DNA of 64,000 nt from an uncultured Aquimarina sp. (GCA_947498815.1 CANMLU010000002.1:1-64000); one strand, 5' to 3'. Positions 35,533 through 45,843 are shown, counted from the first letter of the stretch. A program made the numbers and translations. The notes: generated by a model not told the origin, from the letters alone.

Positions 35533-37443
35533 ATGAGTAAAGTAATTGCACACAGTCTCTTTTCAGAATTTGATATCGACCTTTTTAAGGGTGGTAAACA
35601 TTATAGGTTGTATGAAAAATTTGGATCTCATATCATTACCATAGATGGAGTAGAAGGTACTTATTTTTCAGTTTGGGCTCCTTCGGCAAAATCTATTTCG
35701 GTAATTGGTGATTTTAATTATTGGGTAGAGGGTCAACATCAATTAAACGTGCGTTGGGATGAATCTGGCATTTGGGAAGGTTTTATACCCGGTGTCGGCA
35801 AAGGAAGCGTCTATAAATATAGGATACATTCGCATCACAATGATATAAAGACAGAAAAAGCGGATCCATATGCCCGTAGATGCGAACATCCTCCCAAAAC
35901 TGCATCTGTAGTTTGGGATGATGCCTATGATTGGAAAGATACTACCTGGATGCAAAAGCGTAAGAAACATAATGGCCTTGATGCTCCTTTTTCGATATAT
36001 GAAGTACATTTGGGTTCTTGGAAAAAAAAGATAGAAGAGAATAGATCCCTTTCCTATCAAGAGCTTTCGGATGAGCTAGTTTCTTATCTTAAAGAAATGC
36101 AGTTTACCCACGTCGAACTCATGCCAATAATGGAATATCCCTACGATCCATCGTGGGGGTACCAACTCACGGGATATTTTGCACCTACTTCGCGTTTTGG
36201 ATATCCCGAAGAATTTAAATTACTAGTCGATAAACTACACCAGAATGACATAGGTATTATTTTGGACTGGGTGCCCTCACATTTTCCCGAAGACGCTCAT
36301 GGATTAGGCTTTTTTGATGGAACCTGTTTATATGAACACCCAGATAAAAGAAAGGGATATCACCCGGATTGGAAGAGTCTTATTTTTAATTATGGGCGCA
36401 ATGAAGTAAAAAGCTTTTTAATCAGTAATGCTATATTTTGGTTAGATCAGTTTCATGCCGATGGATTGCGTGTCGATGCCGTTGCATCCATGCTTTTTCT
36501 AGATTATTCGCGTGATGAAGGAGAATGGGAACCCAATATGTATGGCGGAAGAGAAAACCTGGAGGCTATAGACTTTATGAAAGAGTTAAATGAAGAAGTT
36601 TATAAAAGCTTTCCGGATGTGCAAACCATAGCCGAAGAGTCTACTTCGTTCCCTATGGTTTCAAAACCGACGTATCTTGGAGGATTAGGATTTGGGATGA
36701 AATGGATGATGGGTTGGATGCATGATACACTACAATATTTTGCAAAAGAACCTGTATACCGTAAACACCACCAAAATGACCTAACCTTCAGTATGACTTA
36801 TGCGTTTACAGAAAACTTTATGCTTCCGTTATCTCATGATGAAGTCGTGTATGGTAAGAAAAGTATTCTAGGAAGAATGCCAGGTGATGAATGGCAACAA
36901 TTTGCAAACCTAAGGCTATTATATAGTTACATGTTTACCCATCCAGGAGCAAATTTATTGTTTATGGGGTCAGAGTTCGGGCAACGCGAAGAATGGAATT
37001 TTCAACAAAGCCTGGATTGGCATTTACTTCAAAACAACTATCATGAGGGCATTAAAACAATAGTTACCGATCTTAATATATTATATAAAAACTACCCCGC
37101 TTTACATGAACAACAGTTCAGTGCATCTGGTTTTGAATGGATAAGTTATGATGATCAAGAGAATTCTGTTGTGGCGTATATTCGTAAAGGGTATCGAGAA
37201 GAAAATGCATTAGTCGTGGTTTGTAACTTCACACCCATACCTAGAACAAAGTATCGTATTGGTCTTCCTTCAGCAGGAAAATTAATCCAAATATTTAATA
37301 GTGATGCAAACAAATATGGCGGTAGTGGTGTTTCTAATACCGAAGAAATAAGTATTGATCAGAAGAATTGGCATTCTAGAGAATATTCCTCTGAAATTAT
37401 CATTCCACCCTTGGCTACTGTAGTATTTAGGATTGTAAAATAA
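35533..37443 (+). CDS. glgB: 1,4-alpha-glucan branching enzyme
   Basis: GlgB introduces alpha-1,6 branches into the glucan built by GlgE. CBM48 lies at about 30-115 (FSVWAPSAKSISVIGDFNYW). The GH13 barrel follows with LPIMEYP-like ELMPIMEYPYDPSWGYQ, the nucleophile Asp315 in GLRVDAVASM, the Glu pair 368-369 in TIAEEST, and LSHDEVVYGK. It is the shorter single-N-module type, 636 residues, normal for Bacteroidota. It lies 9 bases after the kinase gene. The GH31 gene follows after a 175-base gap that holds its own regulatory motif. Confidence 0.95.
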   Translation: MSKVIAHSLFSEFDIDLFKGGKHYRLYEKFGSHIITIDGVEGTYFSVWAPSAKSISVIGDFNYWVEGQHQLNVRWDESGIWEGFIPGVGKGSVYKYRIHSHHNDIKTEKADPYARRCEHPPKTASVVWDDAYDWKDTTWMQKRKKHNGLDAPFSIYEVHLGSWKKKIEENRSLSYQELSDELVSYLKEMQFTHVELMPIMEYPYDPSWGYQLTGYFAPTSRFGYPEEFKLLVDKLHQNDIGIILDWVPSHFPEDAHGLGFFDGTCLYEHPDKRKGYHPDWKSLIFNYGRNEVKSFLISNAIFWLDQFHADGLRVDAVASMLFLDYSRDEGEWEPNMYGGRENLEAIDFMKELNEEVYKSFPDVQTIAEESTSFPMVSKPTYLGGLGFGMKWMMGWMHDTLQYFAKEPVYRKHHQNDLTFSMTYAFTENFMLPLSHDEVVYGKKSILGRMPGDEWQQFANLRLLYSYMFTHPGANLLFMGSEFGQREEWNFQQSLDWHLLQNNYHEGIKTIVTDLNILYKNYPALHEQQFSASGFEWISYDDQENSVVAYIRKGYREENALVVVCNFTPIPRTKYRIGLPSAGKLIQIFNSDANKYGGSGVSNTEEISIDQKNWHSREYSSEIIIPPLATVVFRIVK

Positions 37444-37513
37444 GTTTTTAAATCAAAAAAATGGCTGGCTAAAATATTGATAACTTGATAATTGTTAATT
37501 CATTCATGTTTCA

Positions 37514-37523
37514 AACGTTTTCG
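37514..37523 (-). promoter_or_regulatory. CGAAAACGTT motif upstream of the GH31 gene
   Basis: The plus strand reads AACGTTTTCG, the exact reverse complement of 31801-31810. It lies in CAAACGTTTTCGTTG, 96 bases before the GH31 start. A third related word is at 52410. Chance is possible for so short a site in A+T-rich DNA. Confidence 0.35.
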
Positions 37524-37618
37524 TTGATTTTTCTTAATAAATAGTCATAAAAATCATTTACAAATTACTTTAGAAATTGTTCTTTTACAATCCCAAGTCT
37601 AATGAAAACAGAATACAT

Positions 37619-40021
37619 ATGATCACAAATACAGAATTAGAACAGAAAGGAAACTTATTTCCAGGTAAAATCATTTCTTTTTCCCAGCATGTAGATAAAA
37701 TAAATTTCACAACCGAAAACGGTGTTATCTTACAGGTAACTATCCTTCGAGGTAGTGTTATTCGTTTTCGTTATGCAACGGATAATAATTTTGAAAACGA
37801 CTTTTCTTATGCTATAAGTGAAGATGGTGTTCGAGGATATAGTAAATTGGATGTAGAAGAACATGCTGAACATTATGTTATTATTACTTCTCGTGTAGAG
37901 ATCATTATAAATAAAACGGACCTAAAAACGGCTATTCATGATTTGGATGGAAACATTATCTGTAAAGATGATTGGGGTTTTCATTGGGAGCAAAGTTATG
38001 AATACGGAGGTAACATCGTAAAGATGAGTAAAGCTGCTCCTCAAGGAGAATGTTACTACGGGCTTGGAGATAAGCCTATGCATTTAAATCTTAAAGGTAA
38101 ACGAATCGAAAATTGGGCAACCGATCAATATGCCTTTGGTAAAGATCAAGATCCATTATATAAAAGTGTTCCATTTTATATAGGTATGTATGAAGAAAAA
38201 GCCTACGGAATTTTCTTTGACAATACCTTTAGAACATTTTTTGATTTTTGTCATGAAAGACGAAATGTAACCAGTTTTTGGGCGCAAGGAGGAGAGATGA
38301 ATTACTATTTCTTTTATGGGCCAAATATGCAAGATGTAGTTACTCGATACACAGATCTTACAGGTAAACCCGAGTTACCACCATTATGGGCTTTAGGATA
38401 CCATCAATGCAAATGGAGTTACTATCCAGAAAATAAAGTTAAAGAGGTTACTAATAAATTTAGAGAACTTCAAATTCCTTGTGATGCTATTTATTTAGAT
38501 ATCGATTATATGGAAGGTTTCAGGTGTTTTACTTGGAATAAAGAGTATTTTCCTGATCCAAAACGTATGGTAGCCGAATTGGCGGAAGATGGTTTTAAAA
38601 CCGTAGTGATTATTGATCCGGGGATTAAAATTGACGATGACTATTGGGTGTATAAAGAAGCGATAGATAAAGACTACTTCTGTAAACGGGCAGATGGACC
38701 CTACATGCGAGGAAAAGTATGGCCGGGAGAATGTTACTTCCCCGATTTTACAAACCCCGAAGTAAGAGAATGGTGGTCTGGATTATTTAAAGAAATTATT
38801 GATGAGATAGGAGTGAAGGGGGTTTGGAATGATATGAATGAACCTGCTGTTATGGAAGTTCCTGGTAAGACATTTCCAGATGATGTTCGTCATAATTACG
38901 ATGGCAATCCTTGTAGTCACAGAAAAGCACATAATATTTATGGCACTCAAATGGCCAGAGCTACCTATGAGGGTGTAAAACAATTTGCGTATCCAAAACG
39001 ACCTTTTATCATTACAAGATCTGCATATTCGGGAGCACAACGTTATACTTCATCATGGACAGGCGATAATATTGCCACTTGGGAGCATTTATGGATAGCA
39101 AATATCCAGGCACAAAGGATGAGTATGAGTGGTATGTCTTTTACCGGTAGTGATATTGGTGGTTTTGCCGAACATCCAACTGGAGAGTTATATGCTAGAT
39201 GGATTCAACTAGGAGTTTTTCATCCATTCTGTCGTACACACTCATCTGGAGATCATGGTAATCAAGAGCCATGGACTTTTGGAGATGAAGTAGTAGATGT
39301 AACTCGAAAATTTGTCGAATTGCGTTACCAACTATTACCTTATTTATATACGATGTTTTGGGAATATGCTGAAGAGGGTATTCCAATGTTGAAACCCTTG
39401 GTGTTGTTTGATCAAAACGATGCGCAAACACATTATCGAACGGATGAATTTGTATTTGGGAATCAGATTCTTGTATGCCCGATTCAAGAACCAAATGCCA
39501 AAGGAAGACGTTTGTATATCCCGAGGGGAAGCTGGTATAATTACTGGACAAGAGAGTATGTAAAAGGTGGAATGGAGCAGTGGGTAGATGCCGACCTGGA
39601 TAGTATTCCGCTATTTATTAAAGAAGGTGCAATTATTCCAAAATATCCCGTGCAACAATATGTTGGTGAAAAGAAAATCGAAGAGCTCAAATTAGAGGTG
39701 TATTATAAACTAGGTAACAAGGAAGTTTCCAAGGTATTTGAAGATGCACAAGATGGATATGATTATGCAAAAGGAAGGTATAGTTTAAGAACTTTCTCAT
39801 TTACAGGAAAAGAAAATGAAGTAATTATTCAGCAGCATAAAGATGGAAGTTATATAACCGAGTACAATACTTTTAAGATAGAATTAATTGGTTTACCTTT
39901 TGATATCAAGGAAGTAGAAATAGACAATGTAGTGGTTCCATTAAAGAGCATTGAATTTGACAAAAAAGCGAATACGTTGATCGTTCCTAAGGATTTTACC
40001 GAACTTCATATTATTGCATAG
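37619..40021 (+). CDS. GH31 family alpha-glucosidase
   Basis: This is a retaining alpha-glucosidase. The nucleophile Asp405 lies in GVWNDMNEPAVM and the acid/base Asp483 in WTGDNIATWEHL. The N-terminal beta domain (about 20-240) contains GECYYGLGDKP, and the barrel starts with WALGYHQCKWSYYP. Its 800 residues have no signal peptide, so the enzyme is probably cytoplasmic and releases glucose from maltose or malto-oligosaccharides. The ATG at 37619 is chosen over a TTG 42 bases upstream that adds no conserved sequence. With glgE, maltokinase and glgB it forms a glucan synthesis and turnover set. Confidence 0.93.
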   Translation: MITNTELEQKGNLFPGKIISFSQHVDKINFTTENGVILQVTILRGSVIRFRYATDNNFENDFSYAISEDGVRGYSKLDVEEHAEHYVIITSRVEIIINKTDLKTAIHDLDGNIICKDDWGFHWEQSYEYGGNIVKMSKAAPQGECYYGLGDKPMHLNLKGKRIENWATDQYAFGKDQDPLYKSVPFYIGMYEEKAYGIFFDNTFRTFFDFCHERRNVTSFWAQGGEMNYYFFYGPNMQDVVTRYTDLTGKPELPPLWALGYHQCKWSYYPENKVKEVTNKFRELQIPCDAIYLDIDYMEGFRCFTWNKEYFPDPKRMVAELAEDGFKTVVIIDPGIKIDDDYWVYKEAIDKDYFCKRADGPYMRGKVWPGECYFPDFTNPEVREWWSGLFKEIIDEIGVKGVWNDMNEPAVMEVPGKTFPDDVRHNYDGNPCSHRKAHNIYGTQMARATYEGVKQFAYPKRPFIITRSAYSGAQRYTSSWTGDNIATWEHLWIANIQAQRMSMSGMSFTGSDIGGFAEHPTGELYARWIQLGVFHPFCRTHSSGDHGNQEPWTFGDEVVDVTRKFVELRYQLLPYLYTMFWEYAEEGIPMLKPLVLFDQNDAQTHYRTDEFVFGNQILVCPIQEPNAKGRRLYIPRGSWYNYWTREYVKGGMEQWVDADLDSIPLFIKEGAIIPKYPVQQYVGEKKIEELKLEVYYKLGNKEVSKVFEDAQDGYDYAKGRYSLRTFSFTGKENEVIIQQHKDGSYITEYNTFKIELIGLPFDIKEVEIDNVVVPLKSIEFDKKANTLIVPKDFTELHIIA

Positions 40022-40038
40022 AAATCAATTATTATTTA

Positions 40039-40237
40039 ACGTGAGTTCGATATAAGAAACTTACGTCAGTTCGAGTACTTTGGCTTTGGGAAAAGTGTAT
40101 CGAGAACAGTAATTTTCTAATCAAAAACCTATTCTCGATAGTCCTACTAAGCTTGTCGAAGTACTATTTTCTTCCACTTTGTTCCAGAAAATCGAATTGA
40201 CCGTTTTTGATCTTTAGTGCGTTTATATCGAACTCAC
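40039..40237. mobile_element. MITE-like element with 15-bp terminal inverted repeats
   Basis: GTGAGTTCGATATAA (40041-40055) is repeated inverted as TTATATCGAACTCAC at 40223-40237. The 8-bp word ATTATTTA flanks it on both sides (40031-40038 and 40238-40245), as a target duplication would. An inner hairpin (TATCGAGAA...TTCTCGATA) and TCGAATTGAC are shared with 78-190. There is no gene inside, so it would be a non-autonomous element. The right flanking copy contains the stop codon of the STAND gene. Confidence 0.7.
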
Positions 40238-40242
40238 ATTAT

Positions 40243-43200
40243 TTATGGTGTTTCATAGGTTCTGGCATCCAATATAGAATCAAAATTATCGATCTCCCAT
40301 TTTTTTACAATTCCTTTTTTGTCAATAGCTATTATATGTTTTCCATCAGATGAAAAACTTGCGGAAATGATCCCATAATCGTGATATATTAGACTGGGTA
40401 TTTGTTTAAATCGGATATCATCTTTTCTTCTTTTATAGATTTGAACAGTATTGTCACTACTTGCGGTTAATAATAAACTGTCGGCATGAAACTCTACATC
40501 TACAATGTCCCCAGTATGGGAGGTAAGCACCTGTGCTGGTTTATATTTTTTTTGAGAGTTCAATTTCCAAATTATTGCTTTGTTATCAAGACTTCCTGAA
40601 ACCATATATTTGCCACTTTCAGAGAAATCTATATCTTTTATCTTATCTGTATGTCCCGAAAAACTATCCTCCAATACATGATCACGATACAAATAGATTG
40701 TATTATCACTAGAAATAAATATTAGAATGTTTTTGCCAATATCTTGTTTGATTAGGTAGATTGCACTGCGTGTGGGTATACTGATATTATCGTTAAATTT
40801 ATTCGTAAATACCTGTTCGTCTGTATCCTCAGAATAGACAGTTTGGTAGACTACGTCATCATCTTTATTTAAAATTTTGAATTGAGCAGCCACAGAATCA
40901 TTAAGTGTTTCGGCTATAGGGTCGATATTCCAAATTTTGATGGCTTGATCTTCTCCACTTGTGATTAAATAATCTTCTTCGTCTGTTAAAAATGAAACGT
41001 TTAAGATTGCATCTTCATGTCCAATAAATTGCTTTAATAGCTTCCATTTTTTGTCTTTTGTGCTCCATAAGCTAGCCGTTTTATCAAAGCTACTCACCAA
41101 AATTTTCTCTCTCCCAACTTCTATTGAACTAATGCTTTCATTGTGCCTGAAATCAAGGTATTGATGATTGTTATAATTAGTAAGGTCTACGCGTTCAATA
41201 CCTTCATTTAATCCTAATAATATTTCATTTTCATTTAAAAATTTAAATGAATGTATATACTCATCTTTAGCAATTATAGTATTTAAAATATTTGCGTCTA
41301 TAGCTTGATCTTTAAGATACATTTTATGATCACCATAAAGTGCTAGATAATGCTGCTTATTATTAGGAAAAGTTCGTATCCTGCGTATTTGATCATCGAG
41401 TGTGTCTATTAGGGTAGTATTTTCGAAAGAAATCTGATCTTCCGAGTTTTTCAGGCTTATTCTTTGAATTTTGTTGTCAATACCAATTAAGAAAGAGTAT
41501 AGGTTTTGTTCTTTTTCTTCTACAATTTTTTGATACTCGATATCCAATAGAGTAATTCCATTTAGACCTATTTCTTGCAGAGTTAATCCTTCTTTATCAA
41601 TTAACTGTATGGCTACCTTGTCCGAAGTATTTTTTGTAGCAATAAGGGTGTATAACTCTTTATGGATATAAAATGGTTCAAAGGCCAATACATTTTCTTT
41701 GTCAAACATCAATTTTTGGGCTGCATTCCTGGTAGCATATCTCAAAGAATGTACAATTAGTTTTTTAGAAGATGTTAGGGCAAATAGATTAACTAAGGTA
41801 CTGTCTTTAAGAGATTTTCGAGTTTTTGTACTCGTAATATACCCGGCATCCAGGTTAATACTATTAAAATATAATGGGGTTTTTATATAGCTTTTGTAAA
41901 ACCTGTTTTTGAAATCATATAAAAGATTGAAGTCACTTTGATTTAAAGAATTTTGCTCTTTTGAGATCATCTTTTCGGCTTGCATAAGTTTATTAAAAGA
42001 CCTCGTTTTATCAATTTCATAATCTTTGAAAGCACCACTAAGAAGTTTATAGACTTCACTTGTTTTTTGGTTTTGGTCCATTTCTGTGGCTAGTTCACTA
42101 TATAATTCTCCTTGAATTGCACTTTTTTGTTTGATACTTCTATATAAATACCAAAAACCGATTACAGAAATTATTAGTATTAAAACAATGGCCCTAGAAT
42201 ATTTCCTTAAGATCAACCTTTCTTTATCACGAATCCCCTGCATCCAGGTTTGTTGCTCTTTTTTCTCTCTTTCTTCTCTTAGTTGCTCTTCTTTAATTAC
42301 TAATTCACTATTGTAAATGAATTCTCTTTTAAGTTTTGATTGATTTTCGTTTGTATCATTGATCACGTATTCCTTACATTGGAGAACTCTGGCAATTTGC
42401 TGCTCATTAAGTAAATCCTCTCTTCTCATTGTCTTTTGATAAATATCAAAAGATGAATTAAAATCCGTTCTTATCAAAGACCTAAAGTCTTCTTCGGTAC
42501 CTATATTGTTAATTACTTTGGCAATAATATCATGGCTAAGTTCTATATAATCGCCACTCACATTTAGAATCCCCATAACCCTTAGTTCTTCAATGATTTC
42601 GGATATCGTTTCATTATTTTTATCATCGACATCCCCCCATATATCATTGTGGATTTGGGTCATAATTTTGTCATTAGTTATGATATAAATTTCATTCTCT
42701 TGACGTATTGAAACTCTTTTCTTAAGATCATCTTTGGTTATTAGATGTCTTAAAAGTTTAATGACACTATCTTTATGCTGCCTGCTGTCATTAAGTGTGT
42801 TATTAGTATTACTAATAATTCTAGTATTGACCTCTCGGATATAATTTTCCAAAACATTTTCGATGGATCCAAATTCTTTAATCTCCTCAACTTTAAATTC
42901 GAGTGGTAGTAGTTTTTTGCAATCTTCTTTTGTTGGATTACTTTGATACGTTCTTAAATAATCAATTTTGTATAGGCTATCCAGATATACTTGCAAAAAT
43001 GGGAGATGATAACTTGTAGCCCCATTATCTTGAATTTTTATTTGTTCAAGAATAAGTTCTATCCTTTCTTTTTTCTCATCGGGTTGTAGTTCAACACTAG
43101 TTTGACCTTTAAACTGATTGATGTTGAATTTTTCAAAAGACCTTTCGATTATATTTTTAATCGTATCTCTATCCGGATGAGCAAGGCGTAGTTTTTTGTA

Positions 43201-44043
43201 AAAAATATAGGGGACATAGGATTGCAATTGATCTAGATGGCCAAAATACTCTTCACGTAACGATATTGCAATATTGAAAGGGATTCTATGATCAAAAACA
43301 AGCTTTAAGAATAACCCAAATTTATCGATCTCATCTTTGTTTCCATAAACAAAGAGTTCTTCAAATTGATCAAAAATAACAAGCGGTGTGAATGTTGAAT
43401 ATAAATTACGGGTTTTGAAGTATTCAACTATTTCATTGGATATATCAATTACTTGTTGATTTCGTTCCTTTAGTGTTTCTAGTTTTTGTTTTCTTTCATC
43501 AATTAATTTCTTTAAAATTAACTCATGCTTCTCAATTTTTAAATTCAAAGTATCCTTTTCCTGGTCGGATGATACTTCTGATTGTGAGACCGTCGATTTT
43601 CTTCTTTCTCTTTTTAGTTGTATTATTTCCTCTTCAATATCAAGCATCATTTGCTCTTTGTGCTTTATCTTTACTAGGATGTCATCAAGCTTTTCATAGG
43701 ATATAAAAAGTGTTTCTAACAAAGGAGATTGGTCATCAACATCGGCACCATTGGCTTTGGGGGTTACAAAAAGTCTTTTACCTATAGCATGGATGAGATT
43801 ATCATCTCTTCGTATACTGATTACTGTTTTGTCTTTTCGTATTTTATTTAGTAAACCGCAATATATCAGACTTGTTTTACCCGATCCCGAGGGTCCGTGT
43901 AAAATCATTATCGAAGAATCTTTATACAATTCGAAAATGTTATGACTTTCCTCATCCCTTCCAAAATAACTATTAATGTCATTTTTCTGGTACGAATTAA
44001 GAAACTTGAATGGGGATGATATTTCTAAATCGGGATGTATCAT
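40243..44043 (-). CDS. STAND NTPase with coiled coil, one membrane span and WD40 repeats
   Basis: The 1266-residue protein is the likely sensor of the gasdermin operon. It has Walker A GPSGSGKT at 50-57, a coiled coil at about 120-205, Walker B LVIFDQFEE at 221-229, and a winged-helix end with ELSHDIIAKVI (501-511). A charged helix runs to a single membrane span at about 617-634 (RAIVLILIISVIGFWYLYRS). WD40-type blades fill the last 400 residues (ATLWS-like ASLWSTKDKKWKLL, IKIWNIDP, AIIWKL). The ATPase belongs to the nSTAND/NLR-like class. It should stay inactive until the propeller detects a trigger. Its start lies 2 bases after the CHAT gene stop. Confidence 0.9.
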   Translation of the reverse strand: MIHPDLEISSPFKFLNSYQKNDINSYFGRDEESHNIFELYKDSSIMILHGPSGSGKTSLIYCGLLNKIRKDKTVISIRRDDNLIHAIGKRLFVTPKANGADVDDQSPLLETLFISYEKLDDILVKIKHKEQMMLDIEEEIIQLKRERRKSTVSQSEVSSDQEKDTLNLKIEKHELILKKLIDERKQKLETLKERNQQVIDISNEIVEYFKTRNLYSTFTPLVIFDQFEELFVYGNKDEIDKFGLFLKLVFDHRIPFNIAISLREEYFGHLDQLQSYVPYIFYKKLRLAHPDRDTIKNIIERSFEKFNINQFKGQTSVELQPDEKKERIELILEQIKIQDNGATSYHLPFLQVYLDSLYKIDYLRTYQSNPTKEDCKKLLPLEFKVEEIKEFGSIENVLENYIREVNTRIISNTNNTLNDSRQHKDSVIKLLRHLITKDDLKKRVSIRQENEIYIITNDKIMTQIHNDIWGDVDDKNNETISEIIEELRVMGILNVSGDYIELSHDIIAKVINNIGTEEDFRSLIRTDFNSSFDIYQKTMRREDLLNEQQIARVLQCKEYVINDTNENQSKLKREFIYNSELVIKEEQLREEREKKEQQTWMQGIRDKERLILRKYSRAIVLILIISVIGFWYLYRSIKQKSAIQGELYSELATEMDQNQKTSEVYKLLSGAFKDYEIDKTRSFNKLMQAEKMISKEQNSLNQSDFNLLYDFKNRFYKSYIKTPLYFNSINLDAGYITSTKTRKSLKDSTLVNLFALTSSKKLIVHSLRYATRNAAQKLMFDKENVLAFEPFYIHKELYTLIATKNTSDKVAIQLIDKEGLTLQEIGLNGITLLDIEYQKIVEEKEQNLYSFLIGIDNKIQRISLKNSEDQISFENTTLIDTLDDQIRRIRTFPNNKQHYLALYGDHKMYLKDQAIDANILNTIIAKDEYIHSFKFLNENEILLGLNEGIERVDLTNYNNHQYLDFRHNESISSIEVGREKILVSSFDKTASLWSTKDKKWKLLKQFIGHEDAILNVSFLTDEEDYLITSGEDQAIKIWNIDPIAETLNDSVAAQFKILNKDDDVVYQTVYSEDTDEQVFTNKFNDNISIPTRSAIYLIKQDIGKNILIFISSDNTIYLYRDHVLEDSFSGHTDKIKDIDFSESGKYMVSGSLDNKAIIWKLNSQKKYKPAQVLTSHTGDIVDVEFHADSLLLTASSDNTVQIYKRRKDDIRFKQIPSLIYHDYGIISASFSSDGKHIIAIDKKGIVKKWEIDNFDSILDARTYETP

Positions 44044-44045
44044 AA

Positions 44046-45824
44046 TTATGAAATAAGTTCTTTGATATTCTTAAAATGATCCCTGATTTTTTTCTTCTCT
44101 TCAATCTCGCCTATATCTCTTTTCCCATTTCTAAATAGATCTATTATTCCATCCTTATCTAATGGAACGGTGATTTCTTGGCCGAGTTGTTTGTTTTCTT
44201 CTTCGCTATCATCATGTCCTTTCATATTAATAACTTCTTTATAAAACAATGTGTTTGTGGATTCAGAATATTTATCCAAGTAGTATAACTTTATCTTGTT
44301 TTTGGCTACAGAAGTTGAATTTACATCAAGATAAAAAGGAGATAGATTTAATACTCTCTCAAACTTTCCATCTTGATTTTCTGAAGTACAGATATATACC
44401 GAATGTACATTGATATCAAGGTTCGACTTATCGTCGGTTACTTCAAAAATTACGCTTTTTTGATCTCCTACAGAAGTTGGTCTCTTGTTTACAGGGTAAT
44501 ACGATCTATTAATAACATATGAGCGTTGGTCATTATATCGAAACTGATTATAAAAAACATCATACACAGATTCGATGCCCAACGATCTTAAAAATTGAAA
44601 GTTTTTTAGAAATTTTTGTAGGTATAATTCTGCTTTAAGATAATCATGCTTACTATCATCATTATTTTCAATATGTTTGGAGAAGAAATCTGATGCCCCT
44701 TTGAAATCCGACAAGTTCTCTAAAACACACGTTTTTAGCTCTGCCCAAAGTGGGTTTTTATCTATGTATTCATCGGGGATATGTTTGTAGATATAAACGA
44801 GATCCTCGGATATTTTATCCTGTACATTGGCTTTCCACCCATTTTTCAGGTTTTCTATTAAGACTTCTTTTAAATCTACTGTCAACTGCGATTTAAAAGT
44901 TGGGTGTTCTTTAGAAATGGACCAAATTATAGAATATGCAGAAAACTTAAGGAAATTCAAAAACTCCTTAAAAGTTCCCCTAATCAACCAATATCGATCA
45001 TTACTCAATCCACTATGGATACTATTATGCTGATCATTAATATTAAGTAACATCTCTAATGGAATACATAAAAAATAGGGATAATACTTATATAGTTCTT
45101 CATCCAGACCTTCTTCGTTGCGTATAATATCGATAAGTGTTGTATATCGTTCTAATAGCGGAAACTTATCGGGATCTGCATTATAAGTAACCCTTTGATT
45201 AAAATAATCTGCATCAGTATTGATATGAATACTATAATTGTTTACTTTTTTATTTAAATCATCAATTGCCAAGGCTCCTCTTTCTTTGTCATCCGGATCT
45301 ATATAATGACCTTTTGGAAAACCCATTGCCTGTATAAACAATTCTTGAATTCGTGTACTATTAGTAATACTGCCTTTCTCGTTTAATAAAGAATTATAAA
45401 ACTGTACTGATAGTTGTTTTGCAAAATGATCATAAACTGGTGTCTTTGTTCCAATGACTATTGGGACATTGTCTAATGCCTGAATTATTTTATCTGTACT
45501 ACAACCATTTATAAAAACCATTTTTAATTTTGGAGATGTATTGAGTATGTCGATTAATCCCTGATTGTTAAATACTTCATCACTTAATTTTAAAGCATTG
45601 TCCTTATCATTATGATGACCACTAAAATGAAACATAGTCATCTTATTGGTTAGTTTCTCCAAATTATCCATAAAGCCCTTTATCCCTGCATCATACAAGA
45701 GAGGGGCATTAAACTGATCGATATGATTTAAGAAAAGATCATTAATCTCATTTCGTTCATTATCTAAATGATTGAGTTGATTTTTAGGATCATTTTCAAA
45801 AATTCCAACAAAAATCTCTTTCAT
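44046..45824 (-). CDS. CHAT domain peptidase (clan CD, caspase-like)
   Basis: The first 195 residues form a CHAT protease domain: MTMFHFSGHHND with the catalytic His70 and MVFINGCST with the catalytic Cys108. GLIDIL lies between them. The remaining 390 residues are not recognised; they include a helical stretch (about 240-400) and a beta-rich C-terminal part, which may bind a partner. It lies between the gasdermin gene (19 bases away) and the STAND gene (2 bases away), so it is a second protease of the operon. It may process the gasdermin, the caspase fusion or another target. Confidence 0.85.
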   Translation of the reverse strand: MKEIFVGIFENDPKNQLNHLDNERNEINDLFLNHIDQFNAPLLYDAGIKGFMDNLEKLTNKMTMFHFSGHHNDKDNALKLSDEVFNNQGLIDILNTSPKLKMVFINGCSTDKIIQALDNVPIVIGTKTPVYDHFAKQLSVQFYNSLLNEKGSITNSTRIQELFIQAMGFPKGHYIDPDDKERGALAIDDLNKKVNNYSIHINTDADYFNQRVTYNADPDKFPLLERYTTLIDIIRNEEGLDEELYKYYPYFLCIPLEMLLNINDQHNSIHSGLSNDRYWLIRGTFKEFLNFLKFSAYSIIWSISKEHPTFKSQLTVDLKEVLIENLKNGWKANVQDKISEDLVYIYKHIPDEYIDKNPLWAELKTCVLENLSDFKGASDFFSKHIENNDDSKHDYLKAELYLQKFLKNFQFLRSLGIESVYDVFYNQFRYNDQRSYVINRSYYPVNKRPTSVGDQKSVIFEVTDDKSNLDINVHSVYICTSENQDGKFERVLNLSPFYLDVNSTSVAKNKIKLYYLDKYSESTNTLFYKEVINMKGHDDSEEENKQLGQEITVPLDKDGIIDLFRNGKRDIGEIEEKKKIRDHFKNIKELIS

Positions 45825-45843
45825 CGCTATAGTATTTTTACTA

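Noticed and set aside
37577-37618. TTG start extending the GH31 protein by 14 residues
   Set aside because: The added residues look random, and an ATG is available at 37619.
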